Notes: generated by a model from the letters alone, not told the origin. Numbered from the stretch's first letter, positions 51,707 to 60,994 are shown. The stretch is 64,000 bases of DNA from Streptomyces sp. NBC_00704 (GCF_036226605.1 NZ_CP109000.1:1178001-1242000), one strand, 5' to 3'. Numbers and translations are program-made.

Positions 51707-52546
51707 CTACGCGGCCAGCGGGGTGAACTGCAGGATCTCGTCACCGCCCGGCTGGACGATGCCGTAGGTGTTCTCCGGCACCTCGTTCCAGGCGCCGGGC
51801 AGGTCGCCCAGGGGCTCGGAGACGATGAGACGGGTCTCGTCGGAGACCTCGCGCAGGAACGCCATGTCGGGATGGAGCTCCCGCAGCGTCTCCACGCGCG
51901 TGCTGTAGAAAAGCGAGCGCGAGGCGCCCTGGCTGGAGTAGCGGAACGCCCACAGCCGCACCCCCTCGGTCACGGCGACCGTCATCTGCAGCGGGAACTC
52001 CACTCCGTGCGCCCGCCCGACGCGCTCCACCATGCCCACCATCCGGGCGACCGCCCCCGGCGGATCCTCCTCCAGACCGAAGGTGAGGGCCAGGAAGAAC
52101 ATCAGCTCGGAGTCGGTGGATCCCTCGATGTCGGGGAAGAGCAGCGGGTCGACGGCAAGGGCCAGATCCCGGCGGATGCGGTGGAAGTCGGCGATCGCGC
52201 CGTTGTGCATCCACATCCAGCGGCCGTGCCGGAACGGATGGGAGTTGGTCTGCTGCACCGCCGTACCGGTCGAGGCCCGGATGTGGGCGAAGAACAGCGA
52301 CGAGCGGACGTGCCCGGCGATCTCCCGCAGATTGCGGTTGCTCCAGGCCGGCCCGATCTCCCGGACGACCGCCGGGGTCCCGGCCGACCCGTCGGCCGCG
52401 TACCAGCCGACGCCGAAGCCGTCGCCGTTCGTCGTCTCCACGCCCATCTTGGAGTGCAGGCTCTGGTCGATCAGCGAGTGGGCGGGCCGGTAGAGAATCG
52501 TTTCGAGCAGGATCGGGGTGCCCGAGTAGGCGAGCCAACGGCACAT
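51707..52546 (-). CDS. Class II glutamine amidotransferase
   Basis: A 279-residue Ntn-type amidotransferase. Cys2 (MCRWLAYSG) is the nucleophile after Met removal; ETTNGDGFGVGWY and NSHPFRHGRWMWMHNGAI provide the glutamine-site residues. It is of the YafJ/EgtC-like group; in actinobacteria EgtC-type enzymes act in ergothioneine synthesis but no other egt genes are here, so the substrate is open. Good match over full length. Confidence 0.9.
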   Translation of the reverse strand: MCRWLAYSGTPILLETILYRPAHSLIDQSLHSKMGVETTNGDGFGVGWYAADGSAGTPAVVREIGPAWSNRNLREIAGHVRSSLFFAHIRASTGTAVQQTNSHPFRHGRWMWMHNGAIADFHRIRRDLALAVDPLLFPDIEGSTDSELMFFLALTFGLEEDPPGAVARMVGMVERVGRAHGVEFPLQMTVAVTEGVRLWAFRYSSQGASRSLFYSTRVETLRELHPDMAFLREVSDETRLIVSEPLGDLPGAWNEVPENTYGIVQPGGDEILQFTPLAA

Positions 52547-52604
52547 CTTCGCCGCCTTCCTGGCAGTGCCGGGGAACGGGACCGGGCGGTGGGGCCCGGC
52601 GGGG

Positions 52605-53039
52605 TCAGTCCGCGAACCGGTCCGGCCTCACCACGCACAGGGCCCAGATGACGAACGCGGAGAAGGCGATCATCACGACGGACCAGACCGGGTAGTACGG
52701 CAGCGAGAGGAAGTTGCCGACGATGATGAGCCCGGCGATGACGACTCCCGCCACCCGCGCCCACGTCGCTCCCGAGAACAGTCCCATGCCCACGATCACG
52801 GCGACCGCGCCCAGGGCGAGATGGATCCAGCCCCAGCCGGTGACGTCGAACCGGAACACGTACTGCCGGGCGGACACGAAGATGTCGTCCTCGGCGATGC
52901 CCATGACGCCCCGGAAGATGTCCAGCACCCCGGTGAGCAGGAGGGTGACGGCGGCGAAGGCCATCAGTCCCCCGGCCCAGGCCTGCCGGGCCGGATGCCG
53001 CTCGGCGGCCGGGGGGTGACTGCTGTGCGTCTCGGTCAT
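52605..53039 (-). CDS. DUF7144 family membrane protein
   Basis: A 144-residue four-helix membrane protein. GLMAFAAVTLLLTGVLDIFRGVMGI, DVTGWGWIHLALGAVAVIVGMGL and GATWARVAGVVIAGLIIVGNFLSLPYYPVWSVVMI are the conserved helices. Unknown function; usually near other small membrane genes. Starts the leftward cluster to 58 kb. The gap 53040-53283 is GC-rich with CGGTCG repeats and no gene. Confidence 0.85.
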   Translation of the reverse strand: MTETHSSHPPAAERHPARQAWAGGLMAFAAVTLLLTGVLDIFRGVMGIAEDDIFVSARQYVFRFDVTGWGWIHLALGAVAVIVGMGLFSGATWARVAGVVIAGLIIVGNFLSLPYYPVWSVVMIAFSAFVIWALCVVRPDRFAD

Positions 53040-53283
53040 ACCGGTGCCTCGATTCGTCGTCGTCGTTCGCGGCCCGCCCGCAGGCCGGTCACGGGCCCGT
53101 CGCGGGCCGGTCGCACACCGATCGCGGGCCGGTCGCGGACGGCGGGGCGGACCGCTCGGCGGCCTCGGGCCCGGGGCCGGTGGCCGGTCGACCGGGCCCG
53201 CTCGGAGCCCCGCTCGCGGTGGGCCGCCCGCCCGCGGTGAACGGTCCGCCCGCCGTGGACGGCCGGCCGGTCGAGCGGCCGGT

Positions 53284-53727
53284 TCAGCGGCGGGAACCGC
53301 TCAGGACCATCTGCTTCGCCTTGGCGAACTCCTCGTCCGTGATGTCGCCGCGGGCGCGGATCTCGGAGAGCCGGGCGAGTTCGTCGACGCCGCTGGAGGA
53401 GCCGCCGGAGGAGCCGTCGGAGCCCTTGGCCGTCTCACGGATGTAGCTGTCGAAGGCCTTCTGCTGCTCTCGCGCCTGCGAGGCCTCCCTGCGCCCCATG
53501 TCCTTGCCGCGCGCGATCACGTAGACGAACACGCCGAGGAAGGGCAGGAAGACACAGAAGGCCAGCCAGCCGGCCTTGGCCCAGCCGCTGAGGTGGTCGT
53601 CGCGCAGGACGTCGACGACGACCCGGAACAGCAGGACGAACCACATGATCCACAGGAAGAACACCAGCATGGTCCAGAAGGCGCTCAGCAGTGGATAGTC
53701 GTACGCGAGGTAGGTGTCCCCACTCAT
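53284..53727 (-). CDS. PLDNc and SHOCT domain membrane protein
   Basis: A 147-residue protein. Two N-terminal helices (FWTMLVFFLWIMWFVLLFRVVVDVL and AFCVFLPFLGVFVYVI) form a phospholipase-D-nuclease N-terminal-like segment; the last 30 residues are a SHOCT oligomerisation motif (LARLSEIRARGDITDEEFAKAKQMVL). Function unknown. ATG at 53727 with GGAGG six bases upstream. Its promoter region has the shared CTCACC-N7-GGTGAG dyad. Confidence 0.85.
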   Translation of the reverse strand: MSGDTYLAYDYPLLSAFWTMLVFFLWIMWFVLLFRVVVDVLRDDHLSGWAKAGWLAFCVFLPFLGVFVYVIARGKDMGRREASQAREQQKAFDSYIRETAKGSDGSSGGSSSGVDELARLSEIRARGDITDEEFAKAKQMVLSGSRR

Positions 53728-53814
53728 CTCTTTCCTCCGTTCCGGGCTCTCGCCCGACAACCCGGCATGGCGTCGCATGCCGGTCCCAGCCTGCGCCGGA
53801 CGCGGCCCGCCGGC

Positions 53815-53863
53815 CTCACCCGGAAGGGGTGAGCCGGGGACGGATGACCCCGGGAAGGGTGAG
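53815..53863 (-). promoter_or_regulatory. CTCACC-N7-GGTGAG dyad with extra half-site, upstream of the SHOCT gene
   Basis: CTCACC (53815-53820), seven bases, GGTGAG (53828-53833); another GGTGAG lies at 53858-53863, 30 bp on. Similar arrangement occurs at 55044-55098 before the 65-aa gene. The dyad ends about 88 bp before the SHOCT start codon. See finding. Confidence 0.6.
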
Positions 53864-53977
53864 TCGGGGAGGGGTACCGCGGGAGGGCGTGAGGCCTTGA
53901 GCGGCCGGCCCGAGGGGTGACGGCCCCGACCGCTCCCGCGCGGCGAGTGGACGTCGACGTGCACATCGGCGCGCGCA

Positions 53978-54712
53978 TCAGACGGTCCCTTCGCGGTCCC
54001 CGCCGTCCGGGCCCCGGTCCGGAGCCGCGTCCCGGCCTCGCTCCCCGTCCCGTACGGCGGTGCCGGCCCTGCGCAGCGCCGCCCGCCAGGCGAACGCGAC
54101 GGCCGCCTCGACCAGGGCGAGCAGGACCAGCCACAGGCCCAGCAGCCGGGTCAGCGCCCGGGCCGACTCGGTGGGCAGGGCGAGCACCACGACCCCCGCG
54201 ACGACGGCCAGCGCCGCCGCGCCGATCACGACGCCCCGATGGGGCATGTCCCTGGTGGACAGCGCCGTGAAGAGCGTGACGATGCCGGACACCAGCCACA
54301 GGACGCCGACGATCAGCGACAGCGCGGCGATCGTCTGGAGCGGGTTGCGCAGGCACAGCACCCCGGCCACCACGTACAGCACCGACAGCAGCAGGCCGGT
54401 CACTCGACTGCCGCCGTCCTCCCCCGCGAAGGACGCCACGAACCGGAACAGCCCGGTCGCCAGCAGGTACAGGCCGATGAGGACCGCGAGGACGTGCAGG
54501 GTCTCGTCCGGCCAGACCAGGATCAGGACGCCCGGCACGAACGTGACGACGGCCGAGCCGAGGATCCAGGTCCAGGAGCGCCCGAGCACGGCCAGGGTGG
54601 CGGCCGGATCGCCGCCGGCCGTCCCGGGACGGGGGTGCGGGCCGCCCGGCGGCCGGGGGTCCGGTCCGGGGTGCGGTGCGGGCGGCGGTGCGGAACCGGG
54701 CGACACACTCAT
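53978..54712 (-). CDS. HdeD-like DUF308 membrane protein
   Basis: A 244-residue protein with six helices of DUF308/HdeD type (GSAVVTFVPGVLILVWPDETLHVLAVLIGLYLLATGLFRF at residues about 53-91). HdeD contributes to acid resistance in Escherichia coli at high density; here only the family is seen. Pro-rich N-terminal 35 residues and charged tail. The ATG follows GGAGGAGTC. It is 55 bp after the end of the 65-aa gene, likely the same transcript. Confidence 0.86.
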   Translation of the reverse strand: MSVSPGSAPPPAPHPGPDPRPPGGPHPRPGTAGGDPAATLAVLGRSWTWILGSAVVTFVPGVLILVWPDETLHVLAVLIGLYLLATGLFRFVASFAGEDGGSRVTGLLLSVLYVVAGVLCLRNPLQTIAALSLIVGVLWLVSGIVTLFTALSTRDMPHRGVVIGAAALAVVAGVVVLALPTESARALTRLLGLWLVLLALVEAAVAFAWRAALRRAGTAVRDGERGRDAAPDRGPDGGDREGTV

Positions 54713-54767
54713 GACTCCTCCTCGTGTCCTCGCGGCGGGCGAAGCGTCCTGGCGGCGGACCCGGAAC

Positions 54768-54965
54768 TCACTCCGGCAGCTGGCGCATCTCCATGACCCG
54801 CAGGCCCAGGGACTGGCAGCGCGCCAGCAGTCCGTACAGATGGGCCTCGTCGACGACCTGTCCGAACAGCACGGTCTGGCCGGACATGACGACATGGTCC
54901 AGCTCGGGGAAGGCCTCGGTCAGCGCCTCCGAAAGCTGTCCTTCGACGCGGATCTCGTAGCGCAT
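54768..54965 (-). CDS. Conserved 65-residue hypothetical protein
   Basis: A compact alpha/beta peptide (MRYEIRVEGQLSEALTEAFP, then HVVMSGQTVLFGQVVDEAHL). No transmembrane helix. Conserved in streptomycetes beside membrane stress genes but unknown. The ATG at 54965 has GGGAGC upstream. Its promoter lies behind three GAGGTGAGAGCCG repeats. Confidence 0.75.
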   Translation of the reverse strand: MRYEIRVEGQLSEALTEAFPELDHVVMSGQTVLFGQVVDEAHLYGLLARCQSLGLRVMEMRQLPE

Positions 54966-55043
54966 GAGCTGCTCCCGGGACGGCCTGGGACAGGCGGACT
55001 GCGCCCTTGCTCCCCGATCCTCCGTCCCCCGCCGGCCCGCGGC

Positions 55044-55098
55044 CTCACCCGTTGGAGGTGAGAGCCGTTTGAGGTGAGAGCCGCCGAGGTGAGAGCCG
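55044..55098 (-). promoter_or_regulatory. CTCACC-N7-GGTGAG dyad and three GAGGTGAGAGCCG repeats
   Basis: CTCACC (55044-55049), seven bases, GGTGAG (55057-55062), then further GGTGAG copies at 55073-55078 and 55088-55093. The 13-bp unit GAGGTGAGAGCCG is perfect at 55055, 55071 and 55086. It sits about 80-130 bp before the 65-aa start, a similar distance to the SHOCT-gene site. Confidence 0.65.
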
Positions 55099-55105
55099 CC
55101 GGAGG

Positions 55106-55726
55106 TCAGTGCGTGACCACGAGCTTGAAGACGATGATCAGCAGGCCGAGCACGAGGTTCACCGACGCGGTGACCGCGACCAGCCGCCAGGGTGCGCCGG
55201 CGCGGCGGGCCGCCGCCGTCGACCAGCCCACCTGGCCCGCGACGGCGACCGCGAGCGCGAACCAGAGGGTGCCGGTCAGATCGAGGCCCAGCAGCGGGCT
55301 GACGGCCACGGCGAGGGCCGGCGGGACGGCGGCCTTGACGATCGGCCACTCCTCGCGGCACACCTGCACGACGATCCGCCGGTCCAGCCGCCGCTGCACC
55401 AGCCGCGCCCCGAACAGGTGGGCGTGGACATGCCCGATCCAGAACACGAGACCGGTGAGCAACAGCAGCAGCACCAGCTCCAGCCGTGGCACCGACCCCA
55501 GGGTGCCCGCGCCGACCACCACGGAGGCCGCGAGCATGGACCCGTAGACGCCGCCGGTGTAGTCGGCGGCGGCCCGGCGCTCGTCCGCTCGGGCCCGGCG
55601 CCGGTCGGATCGTGCTCGGCGCTCGTCGGCTCGTGCCGGGCTTCGCGTGTGGGGTTCGGCTCCTGGCACGCCTGGGCTCCCTCTGCGGTTCGGACGGTCC
55701 GGGCCGGTCTCCTCGCCGCCGTTCAC
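55106..55726 (-). CDS. Small conserved membrane protein of unknown function
   Basis: A 206-residue protein. The first 70 residues are a charged Arg/Asp/Ala-rich stretch; four helices follow (LELVLLLLLTGLVFWIGHVHAHL, GLDLTGTLWFALAVAVAGQV, VNLVLGLLIIVFKLVV). GTG at 55726 overlaps the LuxR stop by four bases (GTGA), so it is translationally coupled to the regulator. Function unknown. Confidence 0.7.
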   Translation of the reverse strand: MNGGEETGPDRPNRRGSPGVPGAEPHTRSPARADERRARSDRRRARADERRAAADYTGGVYGSMLAASVVVGAGTLGSVPRLELVLLLLLTGLVFWIGHVHAHLFGARLVQRRLDRRIVVQVCREEWPIVKAAVPPALAVAVSPLLGLDLTGTLWFALAVAVAGQVGWSTAAARRAGAPWRLVAVTASVNLVLGLLIIVFKLVVTH

Positions 55727-58470
55727 AGCAGTCCCTGTTCGCGGGCGCGGCGGACCGCCTCGTTGCGGCGGCCTGCCGAGAGCTTGCGGTAGGCGCTCTT
55801 GAGGTGGGTCTTGACGGTGTTCACGGAGAGGTACAGATCGGCGGCGATCTCCTGCGTCGACATGGTCAGGGCCAGCCTGCGCAGCACGTCGAGCTCCCGC
55901 CCGGTCAGCTCCTCGACGAGCGGGGGCGGGGGGCCGTCGGACGGCCTGACGCCGCGCCCGTGCGCGTCGGCCGTCCCGCCGCGCGAGGTGGACGTGCCGA
56001 GAAACGGACGGATCCACGGTCCGGCCTCGGTGAAAGGGCGCCGCAGACCGTCGTGCCGGGCCTCGCGCAGCGCCAGGGCGACGAGTCGGCTCGCCGCGGC
56101 CCGGTCGCCCGCCGCGTCGGCGGCCTGGGCCCGCACGAGAAGGGCCCGGACGGTCACGGCGGGCCCACCGCGGTCGCCGGGGCTCATCCGGTCGAGCAGG
56201 TCGATCGCGGCCGGCGGCCGGCCGGCGGCGAGTTCGGCGCGGGCGGCGGCCACCGTGCAGGCGGGGGTCGCTCCGTGCAGCGCCCGCAGCACCTTGACGG
56301 CCGTCTCGGGCCGGCCGTCGGCGAGATGCGCGGCGGAGACGACGAGCGCCGTCTGGCCTTCCGCCCAGGGTGAGGCGACAGCGGCGGGCACGGTGCGCTC
56401 GGCTGTCGCGAGCGCGGCCCCGATGTCCCCGCGGGCCAGCTGGAGACGGGCGGTGGCGATGGCCCGGCCCGCCTCCATGACGGGGTCCAGCAGCGCGGGG
56501 TGCGGCTGCGCCGCCTCCGCGAGGAAGGCCTGCGCCCGGTCCAGGTCGTCACGCTCGACGGCGACGGCGGCCAGCACCAGCCGTCCCATGCCGGAACCGG
56601 ACGCCTGGGGCAGGCCGTAGCGCTCCGTCTCGGTCAGCGCGGCGCGCGCCGTGCGCTCCGCCCCGGCGAGCCTGCCGTCCAGGTAGTCGATCAGCGCCAG
56701 CCGGCCGAGCGAGTCCTCGCGGGCGAGCGCCGTGGAGGCCCCGGGGACGGTCCCCGCCGCTCCCGTCAGGGCGGCGTGCGCGTCCTCGAACCGTCCGGCC
56801 CACAGGCGCGCGGAGCCCAGGTGGGCGAGCAGGAGGGCGAGGAGTTCGGGGTGGCGGTCGAGCAGGTGGGCCGGGACTTCGCCGCGCAGCGTCTCGGCTG
56901 CCGTCGCGGCCAGCTCCGCGCGGGCGGGCGCGCCGGTCAGCCGGGCCGCCAGCGCTTCCAGCAGCGCCCAGGTCAGCCGGGCCTGCGCCTGTGCGGGCTC
57001 GCCGCCGGGCGGGCCCCACCCGGTGACCGGGCCGGGCGCGCCCGCGAGCCGCTCTCCGAGCCCGGCGGCCGCGCCCGCCGTCGTCGCCGTCCCGGCGGAC
57101 ACGGCCGACAGGCCCTGTTCCGCGCGGCGCAGATGACCCAGACCGCGGTCGACCTCGTGCCGCCCCAGTTCGCGGGCCGCCCGCACCAGTTCGGCGGCGG
57201 GGCCCGCGGCCTCCGGCCCCATCCGGGAGAAGAGTTCGCCCAGCTCGTCCGTGCGCAGGCCGGCGAAGAGCCAGCCGATGGCGAGGTCGTCGACCAGCGC
57301 GTCCGCGGTGAACTGCCAGTCGCCCGCGGCGGCGCCGTGCCCCAGCGTCTCCGTGAGCGAGCCCGAGTCCCGCAGCCAGCGTGCGGCCCGCCGGTGGAGT
57401 TCGGTCTCCAGCCCCGGCGCACGCACCCGCAGATGCGCCCGGAGGATCTCGCCGAACAGCGGATGCAGGCGGTACCAGTCCTGTTCCAGGTGTTCGACGA
57501 AGGCGTTCGCGCGGCACAGACCGGCCAGGATGGGCTCGGCGTCGGTCCGGCCGGTGAGCGCGTTGACCAGGTCCGGGCGGAACCGGTCGAGGACGCTGAC
57601 CCGCAGCAGCAGGTCCTGGGTGGGGGCGGGCTGCCGTCTGAGCACCTCCGCCAGCAGGAAGTCGGCGACCGAGGTGCGGTCGGCCTCGAACTCCTTGAGG
57701 TAGGTCTGCGGATCGGGGCTCTCGCGTGCGGCGAGGGCGCACAGCCGCAGGCCCGCTGCCCAGCCACGGGTGCGTTCCACGAGCCCCCGGGTGGCGGGTT
57801 CCGGGAGGCGCAGTCCGTGCAGTTCCAGCAGTGCGGCGGCCTCCTCGCAGGTGAAGGCGAGTTCCGCGCCCCGGATCTCCGTCAGGGCCCCGGCCGCCCG
57901 GTAGCGGTGCAGCGGCAGCAGCGGCTCGGTGCGGGTGACGAGCACGAGACGCAGCCCGTCGCCGGCGTGGTGCAGCACGAACTCCAGTTGTTCGGCGATC
58001 TCCGGGTCCGTCACCCGGTCGTACTCGTCGAGGACGACGACGACCGGCCGGTCCAGGGCGCTCAGCTCGGCGGCCAGCCGTGCGAGCAGCGTCGGGGGCG
58101 CCCGGCCCGCGTCGGCCGGGCAGCCGATCCCGGCGGGCAGGGGCATGCCGGACGTGCGCAGGGCCTCGAGCAGGTACGCCCAGAACACGCCCGGCTTCTG
58201 TCCCGCGGCGTCGGTGGTGAGCCAGGCGACGGGCGTCTCGCGCGCGGCGGCCCAGTCGGCCGCCAGCAGCGTCTTGCCGGCCCCCGCCGGGCCGTTGACC
58301 ATGGTCAGCGGTGTCCGCAGGGCCCGGTCGAGATGGCTGACCAGCCGCTCGCGCCGAAGGAACGCCACCGGCCGGGCCGGCATCACGAACCGGGTGCGCA
58401 GAAACGGATCCCCCTGGGGATCCGCGTCCGGCGCCGAGTGTGCGGCGTCGCTCTCCTCGGGCTCGCTCAT
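55723..58470 (-). CDS. LAL-type (MalT-like) LuxR-family regulator
   Basis: A 915-residue STAND ATPase. Walker A GPAGAGKT (residues 60-67), Walker B VVVVLDEYDR (about 148), winged-helix and TPR-like helices (residues 300-830), and a C-terminal LuxR HTH (TGRELDVLRRLALTMSTQEI, then YLSVNTVKTHLKSAYRKL). Such proteins bind inducer and ATP and activate promoters. Adjacent to the downstream membrane genes; likely their regulator. ATG at 58470. Ends coupled to the membrane gene. Confidence 0.9.
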   Translation of the reverse strand: MSEPEESDAAHSAPDADPQGDPFLRTRFVMPARPVAFLRRERLVSHLDRALRTPLTMVNGPAGAGKTLLAADWAAARETPVAWLTTDAAGQKPGVFWAYLLEALRTSGMPLPAGIGCPADAGRAPPTLLARLAAELSALDRPVVVVLDEYDRVTDPEIAEQLEFVLHHAGDGLRLVLVTRTEPLLPLHRYRAAGALTEIRGAELAFTCEEAAALLELHGLRLPEPATRGLVERTRGWAAGLRLCALAARESPDPQTYLKEFEADRTSVADFLLAEVLRRQPAPTQDLLLRVSVLDRFRPDLVNALTGRTDAEPILAGLCRANAFVEHLEQDWYRLHPLFGEILRAHLRVRAPGLETELHRRAARWLRDSGSLTETLGHGAAAGDWQFTADALVDDLAIGWLFAGLRTDELGELFSRMGPEAAGPAAELVRAARELGRHEVDRGLGHLRRAEQGLSAVSAGTATTAGAAAGLGERLAGAPGPVTGWGPPGGEPAQAQARLTWALLEALAARLTGAPARAELAATAAETLRGEVPAHLLDRHPELLALLLAHLGSARLWAGRFEDAHAALTGAAGTVPGASTALAREDSLGRLALIDYLDGRLAGAERTARAALTETERYGLPQASGSGMGRLVLAAVAVERDDLDRAQAFLAEAAQPHPALLDPVMEAGRAIATARLQLARGDIGAALATAERTVPAAVASPWAEGQTALVVSAAHLADGRPETAVKVLRALHGATPACTVAAARAELAAGRPPAAIDLLDRMSPGDRGGPAVTVRALLVRAQAADAAGDRAAASRLVALALREARHDGLRRPFTEAGPWIRPFLGTSTSRGGTADAHGRGVRPSDGPPPPLVEELTGRELDVLRRLALTMSTQEIAADLYLSVNTVKTHLKSAYRKLSAGRRNEAVRRAREQGLL

Positions 58471-58550
58471 GGCGCTCACCGCCCCTGTCCTGAGCTGCTG
58501 GATGGCGCTGCGCTCCTCCCCCAATATCCCAGCCTTCGCCCGACGCCGCC

Positions 58551-58800
58551 CTGCGAGCGGGGAGCGGTGCGAGGGGACCCCGTTGCGGGCGGGACGCGGT
58601 GCGAGGGGGCCCGCTGCGGGCGGGGAGCGGTGCGAGGGAGTCCCGATGCGGGCGGGGCGCGGTGCGGACGGGTCCCGGCGCGGACCGGGCAGGCGCGGCG
58701 CGGGACGGACGGGTGCGGGCGCGGGACGGACGGGCGCGGGCCGGACGGGCGCGGGCGCGGCGCGATGCGGGCCGGACGGGCGCGGGCCGGTACGGGTGCA
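58551..58800. repeat. GCGGGCGGGGCGCGGTGCGAGG-type minisatellite
   Basis: About 250 bp of imperfect units such as GGGGAGCGGTGCGAGGG and GGACGGGCGCGGGCCGG upstream of the LAL regulator and before PhzF (gap 58471-58920). G-rich on the top strand. No gene is seen in it. Confidence 0.7.
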
Positions 58801-58907
58801 ACTGGGGCGCGGTGCTGGCGGGGACGGGGACGGGCGACCGGCGGAATGCCGGCGGACGGGGTCCAGGACTGGTGGATTGGCCTTGGCGCGGGGCCGCGGC
58901 GACCCCC

Positions 58908-58913
58908 TAGCGT
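58908..58913 (+). promoter_or_regulatory. Putative leaderless promoter of phzF
   Basis: TAGCGT (58908-58913) seven bases before the PhzF ATG, with TTGGCG (58883-58888) 19 bases upstream. Predicted start of transcription is at the ATG; no ribosome site. Typical of actinobacterial leaderless genes. Confidence 0.4.
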
Positions 58914-58920
58914 CGACGGC

Positions 58921-59739
58921 ATGCGGATTCACATCGTCGACGCCTTCACCGACCGCCCGTTCGCCGGCAACCCGGCCGGGGTCCTGCTCCTGGACGCGGA
59001 CGCCTTCCCGGACGACGCCAAGCTGCAGAACGTGGCCCTGGAGGTCAACCACGCCGAGACGGCGTTCGCCCACCCGCTTCCCGGGGGCGGCGGGGCCGAC
59101 TGGGCGCTGCGCTGGTTCACGCCGGTCGCCGAGGTCGCCATGTGCGGCCACGCCACGCTCGCCGCGGCCCACGTCCTGCGCACGACCGGCGCGCACGAGG
59201 GACCGGTGCGCTTCGCGACCCGCAGCGGCGTCCTGGTCGCCACGCCCGCCGAGGACGGCTCGCTCACCCTGGACTTCCCGACCGCCCCGCTGACGCCGAC
59301 GGAGATCCCGGCCGGCGTTTCCGACGCCCTCGGCGCCGAGCCGCTCGCCTGCTTCGACACCGGCCCGCAGGTGGGCGACCTGCTGATCGAGGTGGCCGAC
59401 GAGAAGACCGTCCACGCGCTGCGGCCCCGGCACCGGGAGCTGGCCGCCTACTCGAGCCGCGGCGTCATCGCCACCGCCCGCGCCGAGGACCCGGCCCGGG
59501 GATACGACTTCGTCTCCCGGTGCTTCTTCCCCAACGTCGGCATCGACGAGGACCCGGTGACGGGCAGCGCCCACACCGCGCTCGCCCCGTTCTGGTCCGA
59601 GCGGCTCGGCCGCCCCGACCTCACCGGACTGCAGGCGTCGCCCCGCTCCGGCCGCGTCCGCACCGCGCTGCGCGGCGACCGCACGCTGCTGACCGGCCGC
59701 GCGGTCACCGTCATCGAGGGGGAACTGCTCGCCTGGTAA
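58921..59739 (+). CDS. PhzF family isomerase/epimerase-like protein
   Basis: A 272-residue diaminopimelate-epimerase-fold protein. MRIHIVDAFTDRPFAGNPAG (residues 1-20), VNHAETAF (catalytic-type Glu46), MCGHATLAAAH and DPVTGSAHT are the signatures. The name comes from phenazine biosynthesis; most homologues are metabolic enzymes of unknown substrate and no phenazine genes are here. Confidence 0.93.
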   Translation: MRIHIVDAFTDRPFAGNPAGVLLLDADAFPDDAKLQNVALEVNHAETAFAHPLPGGGGADWALRWFTPVAEVAMCGHATLAAAHVLRTTGAHEGPVRFATRSGVLVATPAEDGSLTLDFPTAPLTPTEIPAGVSDALGAEPLACFDTGPQVGDLLIEVADEKTVHALRPRHRELAAYSSRGVIATARAEDPARGYDFVSRCFFPNVGIDEDPVTGSAHTALAPFWSERLGRPDLTGLQASPRSGRVRTALRGDRTLLTGRAVTVIEGELLAW

Positions 59740-59791
59740 CGCTCCGCGGGCGCAGGGGGCGGCTCACGCAGGTCGCAGGCGCAGGGGCGGC

Positions 59792-60577
59792 TCACGCCGT
59801 CGGGAGCCACCCCACCTTCCCCGCGAGCAGCGCGTACCCCACGAAGGCACCGATGTCGAGCAGGGAGTGCGCCACCACGAGCGGACCGACCCGTCCCCAC
59901 CGCCGGTAGAGGAGGACGAAGACGACGCCCATCACCATGTTGCCGATGAAGCCGCCGATGCCCTGGTAGAGGTGGTACGAGCCGCGCAGCACCGCGCTGG
60001 CCACGAGCGCGGTGCCCGGCGTCCAGCCCAGCCCGCCGAGTCGGCGCAGCAGATACCCGACCACGATGACCTCTTCGAGGATCGCGTTCTGCAGCGCGGA
60101 CATGATCAGCACCGGGTACTTCCACCAGACGTCCGGAAGGGCCTCCGGCACCACCGTGAGGTTGAAGCCGAGGCCGCGCGCGGCCAGGTAGAAGGCGATG
60201 CCGGTGCTGCCGATCACCGCCGCGATCACCGCCCCGCGGCCGAGGTCCGGCCGGGGCCGGGTGCGGTCGAAGCCGAGCGTGCGCAGCCCGCGTCCGCCGG
60301 GCTCGCGCAGCAGGAGGTGCGCGACGAGGGCGACGGGGACGAGCGCCGAGGCGATCCCGAAGAGCTGCCAGGCGAGATCCAGCCAGGGCCGGCCCGGCGC
60401 GGCGGAGGCGTTGAGCGTCGCCGCCTGATCCTTCAGGCCCCCCGGCTTGGTGACGGATCCGACGAAGCTGATCAGCGCGGACACACCGCTCGCGCCGAGC
60501 GAGAGCCCCAGGACGAGGAGCGTCTCGTCCCGGAGCATCCGTCGCGAGAGCGCGTCCCGCGGAAGGGAATCCGTCAA
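59792..60577 (-). CDS. CPBP-family intramembrane metalloprotease
   Basis: A 261-residue membrane protein with about seven helices. ILEEVIVVGYLLRRLG (residues about 165-180) carries the E-E motif of CPBP (Abi) proteases; a later HSLLDIG has the His-like second motif. It may cleave membrane proteins or have lost activity. TTG at 60577 is chosen because GGAGG ends seven bases upstream; an internal ATG at 60540 is an alternative. The upstream 730 bp is mostly repeats. Confidence 0.82.
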   Translation of the reverse strand: MTDSLPRDALSRRMLRDETLLVLGLSLGASGVSALISFVGSVTKPGGLKDQAATLNASAAPGRPWLDLAWQLFGIASALVPVALVAHLLLREPGGRGLRTLGFDRTRPRPDLGRGAVIAAVIGSTGIAFYLAARGLGFNLTVVPEALPDVWWKYPVLIMSALQNAILEEVIVVGYLLRRLGGLGWTPGTALVASAVLRGSYHLYQGIGGFIGNMVMGVVFVLLYRRWGRVGPLVVAHSLLDIGAFVGYALLAGKVGWLPTA

Positions 60578-60994
60578 CGTACCGCCTCCACCTGCACACT
60601 CGCCCCCCTCCCCGCGCCTGCCGTACGGCGGGAACCGCCGTGGTGGCCGACAGGGTGGGCGGCACCGTCCTGGGACGTCACAGCTTGCCCGATGAGCCCC
60701 GGACGATCGGCAGCGCCCCCGCCACCCCACCCACTCGCGCCCCCTCTCCCCCACCCGCCACACCGCGCCACTCCCGTGACGGCCCTCCGACGGGTGACGG
60801 GCGCGTCGCCCCCGACGGGCGCCCGGAGTCGGAACGGCAGGGGCCACCCGCCTCCCCCGCCGTTCCCTCGGTTCGCCGCTCCGCGGCGCTTCCGCCGTCG
60901 TTCCGCCGCCGCTCCGCCCCGGCCCGGCGCGGGTGCCCGAACTCCGCTGCCCGAAGGCGCCGCCCGATCCGCTGTCCCCGCCAGGACCTGACCA

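Noticed and set aside
56500..59739. Long rightward frame opposite the LAL regulator joined to phzF
   Set aside because: The first 800 codons are the reverse of the LAL gene; only the PhzF part from 58921 is real.
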